From contig DATJAP010000001.1 in the NCBI GenBank assembly GCA_035516155.1, positions 1 to 64,000 of the forward strand: a DNA stretch of 64,000 bases. The letters run 5' to 3'. The DNA is from JAJYKN01 sp035516155. Lineage in GTDB: Bacteria > Nitrospirota > UBA9217. Shown here one piece after another: positions 33,901-43,060 of the stretch. Position numbers and translations under genes: made by a program. Under the pieces are notes generated by a model. The model was not told the DNA's origin. It saw nothing but the letters and a program-made list of their open reading frames with translations, and made no database searches. Numbering within the stretch: position 1 is the stretch's first letter; the number at the start of each line of letters is the position of its first letter.

Positions 33901-34670
33901 TTAGGCGGTCCTTTTCCCTGCAAGGATGAAAGATGGATAAACGATATATAGTGTGTCGCCAGCCCAATGTGCACCCATTCCAACATTGTTTTTTTCGATA
34001 TCTGCCCGCAAAATTTCCCGTATTTTATCATCATCGCCTGGTTTAGGAAATGATGACGCGATTTGTTTTTCAAGCTCCATTTCGACTTTGTACCACGCCG
34101 ATTTGATATCTGTCATTTTCAGCCCGTTTGCCATGGCGAGCAATTCTTCTGGTGTGCATGCACTTGTGTGCGAGGGGTCGCGAAGTTTCTCGACATCGTT
34201 GAAAGCGCCTCGTTTCTCGATTGGAATAGCGACATCGACGACCATGATTGTACCGACTTTTTTGCAAACACGGGTCATTTCTTTAAAAACCGCCAGTGGG
34301 TCAAGAAAATGATGAAATGAATATCGAGTAATGACGAGGGAAAAGGATTCGTCGGGATAAGGCAGGGGAAGAACGTTTCCACTTGCCAGGTAATGTTCTT
34401 CAGTCCTCTCTCTATTTGAAGCTGTTTGGCCTCGTCAATCATCGCAGGCGTGATGTCGATTCCTGTGGCATGTTTTGCCCGTGTTGCAAAAAAGCAAGTA
34501 ACCAGCCCTGGCCCGCAAGCAACATCAAGAACTGTGTCATCCAGTGAGACACCCGTCATCGCGGTCATTAGTTGAAGAGCGGTATCCTGGGAATGAGCGA
34601 GTTTTTCTGCAAAAGGCGTTGCCTGCTTGGTGAATTGATCCACAATGGCCCGGTCATGTCGTCGTTTCAT
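33901..34670 (-). pseudogene. Class I SAM methyltransferase split by a single-base frameshift
   Basis: ATG 34670 begins a Methyltransf_11-type enzyme: VLDVACGPGLVTCFFA (SAM motif I), GIDITPAMIDEA (motif II). The frame slips at GTGG-AAACG. Adding one G gives NVLPLPYPDESFSLVITRYS (motif with the P-Y-x-D-x-S-F signature), FHHFLDPLAVFKEMTRV, and then the long second frame VVDVAIPIEKRGAFNDVEKL to 33901. The restored protein would be about 256 residues, the usual size for ubiquinone/menaquinone-type or arsenite-type methyltransferases. Substrate unknown. Only one event separates it from an intact gene, so recent mutation or a consensus error is likely. Confidence 0.8.
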
Positions 34671-34837
34671 AATTTGTTTACCTGTCTAGCCGTATTATTG
34701 AGCGGATCCGGCTACCACGCTAAAAAGCATGGAGTCCGACAATTAGAATAGCTGGTTACCCCCTGCGGACCTGCGCCCCTAAGACCGGCAGCCGGCTGCG
34801 TGACGGAACCTGCACAGCATTACTTGCTGTTGCGATT

Positions 34838-36313
34838 TTACTCCGCAGCAGCATTTCCCAGAATGGGGATCGGAGGCACTGATTCCCAGCCGCCGCCCAA
34901 GGCCTTGTAGAGTGCGATGAGATCGGTGACGATGTTTGTCTCGCTCTGTACCAATGCGTCCTCGGAGGAGTAAAGTGTCCGTTGAGCAATTTCCACGTTG
35001 AGAAAATCGGTCAGCCCCGCGATGTAACGCTGTGACGACAAATCCACGGCCTTGCGGTTGGCAACAACGGCCTCATTAAGCAATTTAAAGTGCTGTTGTT
35101 CCTTGGCAAAGGCAATCAATGCATTTTCGACATCCTGAAACGCTGCGAGGACTGTTTTCTGGTATGTGATGAATGACTCGTCCCGCAGCGCCTCCTGTAA
35201 ACGTACGTTAGACACATTCGTGCCGCCCTGGAAAAGGGGCCAAATCACCGAGGGCCCCGCGGCAAACGAGCGGTTGGCATTGTTCCACAACGTGCGAAGC
35301 AGGCTACTACTCCAGTTCAGCGAGCCGGTGAGTGAAAACGTCGGAAAGAAGTCGGCAGTAGCGACTCCGATTTGGGCCGTGGCGGCGTGCAATTGTGCCT
35401 CAGCCTGGCGGATGTCCGGTCGACGTCGCAGCAAGTCCGACGGCAAACCAGCGGGAACCTGCATCGGCAGCTTGGGCAGGTTCCCCGCCGGAGACAACTG
35501 CTCCAATAAATCTCCGGGTGGCCGGGCCAACAGCACACTCAATGCATAAATAGATTGCCTTGCCTCGCTTTCAAAGACTGGAATTTGAGACTCGGTGGTC
35601 GCAACATCAGAGTCGGCATTAGCAGCGTCGAGCCCGCTGGCGAAACCTACTTCAAAGTTTCTATGAACAATATCGGCGGTGTGCTGCTGGGATTTCAGAT
35701 TGTTTTGCGCAATCACGATCTCCTGCTGGTAACCACGGAGTTGGATGTAATTGAGCGCCACTTCTGCAATGAGACTGACCTGCGCGTCGTGGATGTTTTC
35801 GATGGCAGCCTGGATGTTGGCGTCGGCCGATTCGATGTTACGGCGCTGGCCGCCGAACAGGTCAAGTTCCCATACGGCGTCAAAACCAGTCTGATAAAGA
35901 TTTTGTACTTGATTGCCCGGCGTGACTCCAGCCGTATGGTACTTCTGATAACTGCCAGAGGCGGTAACCGCCGGCCACAGACCTCCCATGACCATGCCCC
36001 GTGTGGCGCGGGCTTCGCGCAAACGCACCTCGGCGATTCGCAGGTCTAGGTTTGCTTTTAGCGCTTCATCGACCAGCGCAATCAATGTCGGGTCGTCGAA
36101 CTGCATCCACCACTGCGCAAGCGCTGGCTGCGCGGTGGTGGCCGTGGAAGGTTCAGTGGGCGCCGTCTCCACGCCGACCCACGCATCGGGGACTTTGGCA
36201 GGCTGCGGCGGATGGAAATTCGGGCCAACCATACACCCGCCAAGTGACGTAACGCTCAAACCAACCGCCACGAGCGCAACCGACAAGGAGCGCCACCGTT
36301 CGTTCACATCCAT
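34838..36313 (-). CDS. Outer-membrane efflux lipoprotein (NodT/OprM family)
   Basis: 491 residues. A lipoprotein signal ends in LGGCMVGPNFHPP (lipobox Cys about residue 27), followed by the PNFxPP signature of RND outer-membrane factors. Two OEP repeats follow (about 70-270 and 280-480), with coiled-coil helices such as DLRIAEVRLREARATRG and DAEL-type segments. It forms a trimeric TolC-like tunnel for efflux. It is the last gene of the minus-strand unit MacA-like, MacB ATPase, MacB permease, outer-membrane factor, and starts 10 bases after the permease stop. The four genes make a complete tripartite pump. Confidence 0.93.
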   Translation of the reverse strand: MDVNERWRSLSVALVAVGLSVTSLGGCMVGPNFHPPQPAKVPDAWVGVETAPTEPSTATTAQPALAQWWMQFDDPTLIALVDEALKANLDLRIAEVRLREARATRGMVMGGLWPAVTASGSYQKYHTAGVTPGNQVQNLYQTGFDAVWELDLFGGQRRNIESADANIQAAIENIHDAQVSLIAEVALNYIQLRGYQQEIVIAQNNLKSQQHTADIVHRNFEVGFASGLDAANADSDVATTESQIPVFESEARQSIYALSVLLARPPGDLLEQLSPAGNLPKLPMQVPAGLPSDLLRRRPDIRQAEAQLHAATAQIGVATADFFPTFSLTGSLNWSSSLLRTLWNNANRSFAAGPSVIWPLFQGGTNVSNVRLQEALRDESFITYQKTVLAAFQDVENALIAFAKEQQHFKLLNEAVVANRKAVDLSSQRYIAGLTDFLNVEIAQRTLYSSEDALVQSETNIVTDLIALYKALGGGWESVPPIPILGNAAAE

Positions 36314-36323
36314 GAACCCTACC

Positions 36324-37697
36324 TCACTCGTATCGAAGCGCCTCGATGGGATTAAGGCGTGATGCCTTCCACGCCGGATAGAAACCGAAAATAACCCCTA
36401 CGGTAGCCGACACAACTACAGCGGCCACGATCGCACCAATCGAAGCAGCCGTTGGCCAGTGCAATATCGCTGATACAATATACGAACAGGTGCGGCCCAA
36501 CAAGATGCCCATTGCCCCGCCCAGCAGGCACAGGATGACGGCCTCGGTCAAAAACTGCCGCAGGATGTCGCCGGGATCGGCTCCCACAGCCATACGCAGG
36601 CCAATCTCACGCGTTCGTTCGGTGACAGAAACCAGCATAATGTTCATGATGCCGATGCCGCCGACCACCAGCGAGATCATCGCCACATACAACAGCAATT
36701 TAGTTATCAAATCTGTCGTCGAACTCATCGCCTTTGTAATCTCGGTCATATCGCGAATGTTGAAATCATTCGGATCGGCGGCGCGAAGGTGGTGCCGTTC
36801 GCGAAGCAACGTGGTGATCTGCTGAATGGCGGCCGGAATCTGGCTACTCGACCGCGCTGCAGTCAGGATCTGGTCCACCGTGGTGAATCTAATCGGCAGA
36901 GGTGCGTCAGCGAGCTCAGTGTCAGTTGGAACCGGGTAGAGATTCTGTTGGATTTCAGGGTAGAGTGTGCTCAGCGTATTGACTTCTGCGGTGTTCGCAG
37001 TGTTCGTAGTGCTCTGGTTGGCATTGCTAAGTGAGGAAGCGACCACGCGATATTTTATCGTCGTCCACGGCGCCAATAGGATATCGTCCTGGTCCAGGCC
37101 CATCAGGTTCGCACCCTTTTTCTTCAATACGCCAATGACCTTAAAGGACACGCTCCGGATGCGAATCTCCTTGCCGACAGGAGACTGGCCTCCGAATAAT
37201 TCGTTTACGATGGTCTGGCCAACAATGCACACTTTGCTGGCGTTGCGGACGTCGTGATCGGTGAAGGCTTCACCCTCTTCGAGATCAGACCAGTCGCGTA
37301 CCTGTAGAAACGCCGGGGTAGTGCCGTAGACATACGTTGGCACCCAATTGCGGTTGCCGTACACCACTTGCGTACGGGCGCGCACGATCGGCGCCACACC
37401 GACGACAGGGGGGGCCTCTTTGACGATCGCATCCGCATCCTGGGGCGTCAACGTCATCATGCTGCCGGCGCCGTAATTAACGCCGGCAGTGGACAGGGCA
37501 GCGGGTAGAATGACAAGGGTGTTGGCACCGATGCTGATCATGGTTTTCTGGATGGCGAGGGACGAGCCGTGTCCAATGTCCATCATCGTGATCACCGATG
37601 CGACGCCGATGATAATGCCCAGAGTAGTGAGCACGGTGCGCATAATATTACGTCGGAGCGCGCTTAAGGCCGTTTTCAGGGTGATGTACGATCTCAT
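36324..37697 (-). CDS. macB: MacB-type ABC transporter permease
   Basis: 457 residues. The N-terminal membrane helix (ALRRNIMRTVLTTLGIIIGV and ASVITMMDIG) is followed by a large periplasmic MacB_PCD domain (about 45-330) and three C-terminal helices of the FtsX fold (LYVAMISLVVGGIGIMNIML, ILCLLGGAMGILLG, AIVAAVVVSATVGVIFGFYPAWKASRLNPIEALRYE in parts). This is a mechanotransmission transporter that drives export from the periplasm through a TolC partner. Here ATPase and permease are separate genes that overlap by four bases (ATGA). Such pumps export macrolides, lipoproteins, heme precursors or peptides; the substrate cannot be told. Confidence 0.93.
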   Translation of the reverse strand: MRSYITLKTALSALRRNIMRTVLTTLGIIIGVASVITMMDIGHGSSLAIQKTMISIGANTLVILPAALSTAGVNYGAGSMMTLTPQDADAIVKEAPPVVGVAPIVRARTQVVYGNRNWVPTYVYGTTPAFLQVRDWSDLEEGEAFTDHDVRNASKVCIVGQTIVNELFGGQSPVGKEIRIRSVSFKVIGVLKKKGANLMGLDQDDILLAPWTTIKYRVVASSLSNANQSTTNTANTAEVNTLSTLYPEIQQNLYPVPTDTELADAPLPIRFTTVDQILTAARSSSQIPAAIQQITTLLRERHHLRAADPNDFNIRDMTEITKAMSSTTDLITKLLLYVAMISLVVGGIGIMNIMLVSVTERTREIGLRMAVGADPGDILRQFLTEAVILCLLGGAMGILLGRTCSYIVSAILHWPTAASIGAIVAAVVVSATVGVIFGFYPAWKASRLNPIEALRYE

Positions 37698-38404
37698 GCG
37701 GCGCCTCCTGGTTTGAGTGAATGGGTCCCTTTTTCGATGAGGCCATCCTTGATGTTGATGATCCGCTGGGCGTGTTGCGCTACGCCGGGATCGTGGGTGA
37801 CGAGGATGATGGTGAGGCCATCAGAGCGGTTGAGGTGCTGGAACGTCTGGAGGAGTTCCGCGCTGGTGCGCGAGTCAAGGTTGCCAGTCGGTTCATCCGC
37901 GAGGAGCACCTGCGGGTTGTTAACCAGCGACCGGGCGATTGCCACGCGCTGCTGTTGACCACCGGAAAGTTGAGAGGGCAGGTGATCGGCGCGGTCCGCC
38001 AAACCAAACTTCCCGAGCAACGCGGTGGCACGCTGGTTCATTTGATGTTCGCTGAGATTCTCGCGGGTGTAGGTAAGCGGCATTCGAACGTTCTCCAACG
38101 CCGTCGTGCGAGGCAGCAGGTTGAACGATTGAAACACAAAGCCGATCATCCGATTTCTCAGCCGTGCCTGCTCCGTGGCGGTAAGCCCGGAAATCTCCCG
38201 GCCATCCAGCCAGTACTCGCCCGAAGTCGGGTAGTCCAAGCAACCGAGAATGTTCATCAGCGTGCTTTTGCCCGAACCGCTGACGCCCATCAATGATACG
38301 AATTCGCCCCGGGTGATTTGCAGTGATATGCCCAAGAGCACCGGGAGCTCCACCTCACCGAGAAAGTAGGTCTTGTGAACATCTTTCAATTCGATCAAGT
38401 CCAT
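37694..38404 (-). CDS. MacB/LolD-type ABC transporter ATP-binding protein
   Basis: 236 residues from ATG 38404, selected over the upstream Met codons because GGAGGAGCC precedes it. The Walker A GVSGSGKSTLMNIL, Q-loop FVFQSFNLLPR, signature LSGGQQQRVAIARSLVNNP, Walker B LLADEPTGNLD and H-loop VTHDP are all intact. It powers the permease encoded by the overlapping next gene. The adaptor gene lies 20 bases upstream. The protein resembles the stand-alone ATPases of split MacAB systems. Confidence 0.94.
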   Translation of the reverse strand: MDLIELKDVHKTYFLGEVELPVLLGISLQITRGEFVSLMGVSGSGKSTLMNILGCLDYPTSGEYWLDGREISGLTATEQARLRNRMIGFVFQSFNLLPRTTALENVRMPLTYTRENLSEHQMNQRATALLGKFGLADRADHLPSQLSGGQQQRVAIARSLVNNPQVLLADEPTGNLDSRTSAELLQTFQHLNRSDGLTIILVTHDPGVAQHAQRIINIKDGLIEKGTHSLKPGGAA

Positions 38405-38424
38405 GAGGGGCTCCTCCGCGAACA

Positions 38425-39813
38425 TCATCGACCGCCGAGTCCGCCGGGGCCGCCCTGCCCTCCTTGGCCTTGGCGCTGCCCGCGGAATGGATTTTGAGGC
38501 GTGAACGGACTCCGTTCCTCCTCGCTCGGGCCCTTTGCGGCTTCCCCCCGCGTGCGTTCACCGACGACCACGCGTGTGCCTTCGATCAAATCGTTGCTTT
38601 CGACCTCTGTCACCATCCCGTCCGACAACCCGACGTTCACATCAACGGGCCGGACGAACTTGCCCTGCTCGACCCAGATGATTCCATGCGTTTGCGGTGC
38701 GCCAACGGTTCCAGAACCGCCGTCGCTTTTGCGGTTCAACGAACCCCCGTGAGGGTGAGACGCTTGCGGGAGTTCTGGCGCGATCTGGGCGGGCCGTGGC
38801 GACCAACGTAGAGCCGCATTGGGGACCAGCAACACGTCCTGTAAGTGCCCGATCTTGAACTGCGCGTTGGCCGTCAGGTAGGGCAACAGCTTGCCGTCGT
38901 CGTTGCGGGTGTTTACTTCAACGGTGTATGTGACGACGTTCTGCGTCATCGTTGCGTTGAGCCGAATTTTACCTACACGCCCTTCGAATATCTGGTCGGG
39001 ATAGGCATCCACGGTAAACGTCACTGGCTGGTCTTTAGAAATGCTGCCGATGTCGGCTTCGTTGACCGATACCCAAACCTGAATGCGCTTGGGGTCTGTC
39101 GCAATGAGGAACAGACTCGGCGCGCTGAGACTGGAAACCACGGTCTGGCCGATGTTGACTCGCCGGTCAATAATCACACCTTTTACCGGCGATTTGATGG
39201 TACAGTAATCGAGGTTGGTCTTTGCGCTGGTGAGGTTGGCCTGCGCCTGCGCGACGGCAGCTTTCGTTTGATCCACGGCAGCCTCAGCCGCCGCCAAGTT
39301 GGCCTTGGCGACCTCGTACGTAGCTTGGTATTGGTCATAGGCGGTCTGTGCCAACGCGTCGGAAGGACCGAGTTTCTGCGCTCGATTCCAATCATTTTGG
39401 GCCTCCAGCAACTTTGCTTTCATCTGAAGCACGTTGGCCTCGGCGCTGATCTTGTTGGCCTCAGCCTGCTGTAATTGGGCCTTGGCGGTTTCCAGAGCGG
39501 CGGCATAGAGTGAATCATCAATTTTCGCAAGTACTGTGTCCCTATCGACAACCGAACCATAGTCAACGGTTTTCCCAGACTTGTCTATGCCGAAGGACAC
39601 AATGATTCCGCCCACCTGAGCACCCACGTCGACTACTTGAACCGGCTCCACCGTGCCCGTCGCGCTGATCGTGGCCACCACGTCTCCCCGTTTCACCGGG
39701 ACGGTTCGTAATGGAGGCTCCCCGTTCCCTTTGGACCGAAGCCACCACCCGACAGCGCCCATCACGACGAGCACCCCAACGACCAGGATTATGACTCCAA
39801 CTTTTCGTGGCAT
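38425..39813 (-). CDS. macA: Periplasmic adaptor protein of the MacAB-type pump
   Basis: 462 residues. An N-terminal membrane anchor (VGVIILVVGVLVVMGAVGWW) leads to the barrel-sandwich hybrid half (VVATISATGTVEPVQVVDVG). A long alpha-hairpin rich in Ala/Gln/Lys (about 110-190, AKAQLQQAEANKISAEANVL) would reach the outer-membrane factor. The second lipoyl half (KSPVKGVIIDRRVNIGQTVV) and beta-barrel domain follow. The C-terminal 40 residues are unusual, Gly/Gln/Arg-rich and low-complexity (GQRQGQGGQGGPGG). It is the first gene of the operon, so the promoter should lie in the spacer upstream of 39813. Confidence 0.93.
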   Translation of the reverse strand: MPRKVGVIILVVGVLVVMGAVGWWLRSKGNGEPPLRTVPVKRGDVVATISATGTVEPVQVVDVGAQVGGIIVSFGIDKSGKTVDYGSVVDRDTVLAKIDDSLYAAALETAKAQLQQAEANKISAEANVLQMKAKLLEAQNDWNRAQKLGPSDALAQTAYDQYQATYEVAKANLAAAEAAVDQTKAAVAQAQANLTSAKTNLDYCTIKSPVKGVIIDRRVNIGQTVVSSLSAPSLFLIATDPKRIQVWVSVNEADIGSISKDQPVTFTVDAYPDQIFEGRVGKIRLNATMTQNVVTYTVEVNTRNDDGKLLPYLTANAQFKIGHLQDVLLVPNAALRWSPRPAQIAPELPQASHPHGGSLNRKSDGGSGTVGAPQTHGIIWVEQGKFVRPVDVNVGLSDGMVTEVESNDLIEGTRVVVGERTRGEAAKGPSEEERSPFTPQNPFRGQRQGQGGQGGPGGLGGR

Positions 39814-40558
39814 GATTCTCCTTACGGTCTATAACTTTGCCGCCCAACGCCAAATTGCTCGCGCCAACGTTAAATATCCTAGATTAAGAACAATGCTTTT
39901 CTATGGCGTAACAAATTGTAGCGGTTCTTAAGGGCAATTAATTCAGGAGCAGGCCTTGAAGTTTCCATTGGGACCGCTTAAGGCAACGCAAGCACCAGTA
40001 TGGCAAATGGCGCTGCGAGAGATCTTCTCGTCGGCGCAACCTCAGGTGCCAACTCGGTTCAGGTTTATGGATGGAGGAGCAGCGTCGGGGTAATATTGCA
40101 TATCGGCAGTGCATGCATATCAACGGGAACACTATTCCAGTATGATATGATCCTCACATATTCGAAGAACTCGCCACCTCCCCGGCGGACAGGGATTCCA
40201 CTTCCCCCTTCTGCATTTATCTCCCGTAGAATATTGCCCCCTATCGTTATTACATATGTTTTATTAGACCGTGGTGATGATAAAAAGTTTAATTACGCGC
40301 TCTTACGGTCGAGCAAATATGTTCACAAAAAAAGAAGACTTAACCGTCGGCCCATCGTGGTGATAAAGCGTAACATAAAAGGGGTTATGTAGTAGCGTGA
40401 AGGATTTCGCTGGAATGACTGGTGAATCTATAGAATGAAATGGATGATTTTTCCCAAAAGATTGAAAAACTCATCAAAATCAACAAGAACCACCCGAGGA
40501 AGCGGCATTAACACTGCGCTTCTTTACGGTACGCAGACATCCCTGCTCCCCGGTCCTA
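39814..40558. other. Long intergenic region, no gene recognised
   Basis: About 745 bases between the adaptor gene start and the GroES-like gene stop. It should carry the efflux operon promoter. A short Lys-rich frame near 40440-40510 has a stop immediately before its Met and no ribosome site. No RNA gene or repeat was seen. Confidence 0.4.
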
Positions 40559-40924
40559 TTAATTATCTATCGACAGCTCTGTGCGCACCAGGGCGAGGAT
40601 CGCCGAGTGGGGGACGATAAGATATTTCTTCCCCTCGAACTCTATTTCCATGGCAGAATCCTTGAGAAATATTGCATAATCCCCTTCCGAAGCCTGGAGC
40701 GGAAGGTACCTTACTTCCTTCTTTCCCGCAGTCCAAGACTCGTGAGGCGCAGTGTCCGGGATCGCATATCCCGGACCGACCTTCACCACATGACCACCGA
40801 GAATTTTTTCCTTTTCCTTGACCGAGGGCGGAAGATAAAGCCCCGATGTGGTCTTGTCCATCATTTCATCGGGATTGATGAGGACCCTGTCCCCGACGAT
40901 GATAATGTTCTTTTTGGTTTTCAT
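40559..40924 (-). CDS. GroES/Cpn10-like protein with an internal insertion
   Basis: 121 residues from ATG 40924. It starts like a co-chaperonin (IIIVGDRVLINPDE, then the mobile-loop region KTTSGLYLPPSVKEKEKILG, GHVVKVGPG) and ends like one (EGDYAIFLKDSAMEIEFEGKK and YLIVPHSAILALVR). About 20 extra residues lie between (IPDTAPHESWTAGKKEVRYL). Canonical GroES is about 95 residues and is followed by groEL, which is absent here. This is therefore likely a divergent stand-alone Cpn10 homologue whose partner, GroEL or another, is elsewhere. Start at the upstream Met (40939) is less likely. Confidence 0.8.
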   Translation of the reverse strand: MKTKKNIIIVGDRVLINPDEMMDKTTSGLYLPPSVKEKEKILGGHVVKVGPGYAIPDTAPHESWTAGKKEVRYLPLQASEGDYAIFLKDSAMEIEFEGKKYLIVPHSAILALVRTELSIDN

Positions 40925-40957
40925 AACAATTCTCACCACTCTGGACAGCGCCCTGTA

Positions 40958-41371
40958 TCAGATGATATGCTTTTTTCTTTCCTTCACATGGGCGAGAATC
41001 CCCGCGATCCAGTATCTACGATCTGCGAACCAGCGATATGCGATGCGGGACAATACCGATGCTCCCGGCAGTTTAAACAGCACGGCGGCAAGATGATAAC
41101 GCCTCAGGCGCAGAACGATCTCGGGCAAGGCCTTCTCCCCTACCCTCACTGTGCCGTCGGGAAGAACCAGGTGCATGGCATTCATGCATGCGGCACGCTC
41201 GATTTCGGGAAATCGGCGGATCGCGGCTTCCTCCTGGCACGGCACCATTTCAAAGGAGTCAGGCGCTTCGTGTTCGCCGATCCATTTCACGGTGCTCGAG
41301 CAGATCGGACAGCTCTTGTCGAAAATGAGCGCTGCTTTCCCGCTTTTCTGTCTTGTTTGCGGCTGTTTCAT
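40958..41371 (-). CDS. DCC-family (DUF393) thiol-disulfide oxidoreductase-like protein
   Basis: About 137 residues from ATG 41371 (GTG 41410 possible). The N-terminal strand ends in ALIFDKSCPICSSTVKWI, matching the F/YD-x-x-C-P-x-C signature for which the family is named. The rest (ALPEIVLRLRRYHLAAVLFK, LSRIAYRWFADRRYWIAGIL) has the conserved Tyr/Arg-rich C-terminal helices. The CPIC pair suggests a thioredoxin-like redox role in the cytoplasm or at the membrane; no substrate is known for the family. Encoded 34 bases upstream of the GroES-like gene on the same strand and possibly co-transcribed. Confidence 0.85.
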   Translation of the reverse strand: MKQPQTRQKSGKAALIFDKSCPICSSTVKWIGEHEAPDSFEMVPCQEEAAIRRFPEIERAACMNAMHLVLPDGTVRVGEKALPEIVLRLRRYHLAAVLFKLPGASVLSRIAYRWFADRRYWIAGILAHVKERKKHII

Positions 41372-41684
41372 ACCATAATTTATTGCATCATCCGTTTCGC
41401 GCAAAGGCACGGCTTGGGAAGAGCTGCCTTTCCCCCTCCTTATTATTTATAGCTCCTGTAACGCATGTGTGTCAAGGCGACGATTCAGAACGGCATGTCC
41501 GGGGGATCAGAAGTCCCCTGTAAAAATACAGTATTGAGTATCCGGCTCCGGGGGAGGTATCTGATCGACTCCTGGTGAAAGGTGCGACGAGTTTGCTTCC
41601 TCTCTGGTTCGACCAGCAAGCCTTCCCTCAAATTGTCCTCCGTGAAAGTATGACGGATATTTCGGCAAAGTGCCGCGACAACGT

Positions 41685-42956
41685 TCACAGATTCCCTCTC
41701 AGTTTCTCAGCCTGAAGAATCCGTTTTACCGCCAGTTCATAGGCTGCTTTGCGCATCCGGCACTGCTTCTCGCGGCAATGATGGTGGACGTCGCTGAATG
41801 CTGTAATCATGATCTGTTTCAGTTTTTCGAGGACCTTTTCTTCCGGCCAGACGTCGTTGCTGAGGTTCTGGCTCCACTCAAAGTAGCTCACCACAACGCC
41901 GCCGGCATTCGCGAGAATGTCGGGGATCAGCAAAACGTCCCTGCTGAAAAGGATATCGTCCGCAGCTGCCGTGGTCGGTGCATTCGCGAGTTCAAGGATG
42001 ATGTCCGCCTTCACGTCTTTTGCGTTGTCTGCATTAAGCTGATTGGAAAGCGCAGCAGGAATCAGCACGTCGCAGTCCGCGGTCAGAAGCTCTGCGTTGG
42101 AAATCTCCTGTGCACCGGGGAATTTCATGAAGTTACCCATTTTATTCTTGTGTTCCATCACCGCCGGGATATCCAATCCGTCCCGGTTCAGGATGCCGCC
42201 GTTCACGTCACTGACGGCAATGACTGAGTACCCTCGTTCGAAGAGCAGACGCGCAGCGTTCTCACCGACGTTGCCGAATCCCTGGACCGTCACGCGGAGT
42301 CCCCGGGGCTCCATGCCCCGGTCCTTTAATGCCTGCTCAAGCACATGAATCCCGCCCAAAGCCGTTGAATACCGACGTACCGTGAGGCCGCCCAGTTCCG
42401 GCGGCTTTCCCGTGACCACGGCAGGCACGTGCTCCCGCTTGATCTGCTCGTACTCGTCGAGGATCCACGCCATGATCTGTTCGTCAGTATACACATCCGG
42501 CGCGGGGATATCCTTGAACGGCCCGATGTGGTCGGCAATGGCCCGGATGTATCCGCGCGTTACCAGCTCAAGATCGCGGCGGGACAGGTTAAGGGGATCG
42601 ACGGCCACGCCGCCTTTGGCGCCGCCGAAGGGGATGTTCACTACCGCGCACTTTAGCGCCATTAGAAAGGCAAGTTCGCGGGCATGTTCCTCGTCCATCT
42701 CCGGATGAAAACGGATGCCACCTTTCGCGGGCCCCCGCGCGTCGTTGTACTGGACGCGATAGCCCGTGAACATCTGCGATTTTCCCATCGTCATGTTGAC
42801 GGGAAAGCTCACGGTAAAGGACCTACGCGGCATGGACAGCAGATCAAGTTCATCCTTCGTGAGGCCGAGGTCGATATAGATAGTCCGCAGTTCGGTCATG
42901 CCGAGACTGCGCAGATCTTTTTCGTCAAGATGAAGCCGTTCATGGTTACGGTTCAT
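41685..42956 (-). CDS. gdhA: Glutamate dehydrogenase (Glu/Leu/Phe/Val family)
   Basis: 423 residues from ATG 42956 (GAGGGGAAACC upstream). Substrate-binding Lys is in PAKGGIRFHPEMDEEHAREL, catalytic Lys in VVNIPFGGAKGGVAVDP, and the NAD(P) Rossmann motif in VTVQGFGNVGENAARLL. The size and motifs fit hexameric glutamate dehydrogenases of the short type. It links 2-oxoglutarate and ammonia to glutamate, at the node used by the TCA cluster at 19.7-26.3 kb. The cofactor cannot be decided by eye. It follows the malic enzyme gene on the same strand after 104 bases. Confidence 0.92.
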   Translation of the reverse strand: MNRNHERLHLDEKDLRSLGMTELRTIYIDLGLTKDELDLLSMPRRSFTVSFPVNMTMGKSQMFTGYRVQYNDARGPAKGGIRFHPEMDEEHARELAFLMALKCAVVNIPFGGAKGGVAVDPLNLSRRDLELVTRGYIRAIADHIGPFKDIPAPDVYTDEQIMAWILDEYEQIKREHVPAVVTGKPPELGGLTVRRYSTALGGIHVLEQALKDRGMEPRGLRVTVQGFGNVGENAARLLFERGYSVIAVSDVNGGILNRDGLDIPAVMEHKNKMGNFMKFPGAQEISNAELLTADCDVLIPAALSNQLNADNAKDVKADIILELANAPTTAAADDILFSRDVLLIPDILANAGGVVVSYFEWSQNLSNDVWPEEKVLEKLKQIMITAFSDVHHHCREKQCRMRKAAYELAVKRILQAEKLRGNL

Positions 42957-43060
42957 GGTTTCCCCTCGGAAAGCAGTTTTGAGCGCGGAGTTGTGATTTC
43001 GGGTCGAACGACGGCTGATGTTTGCATCTAACTCCGTACCGAGAACCAACGCCGACTCTT

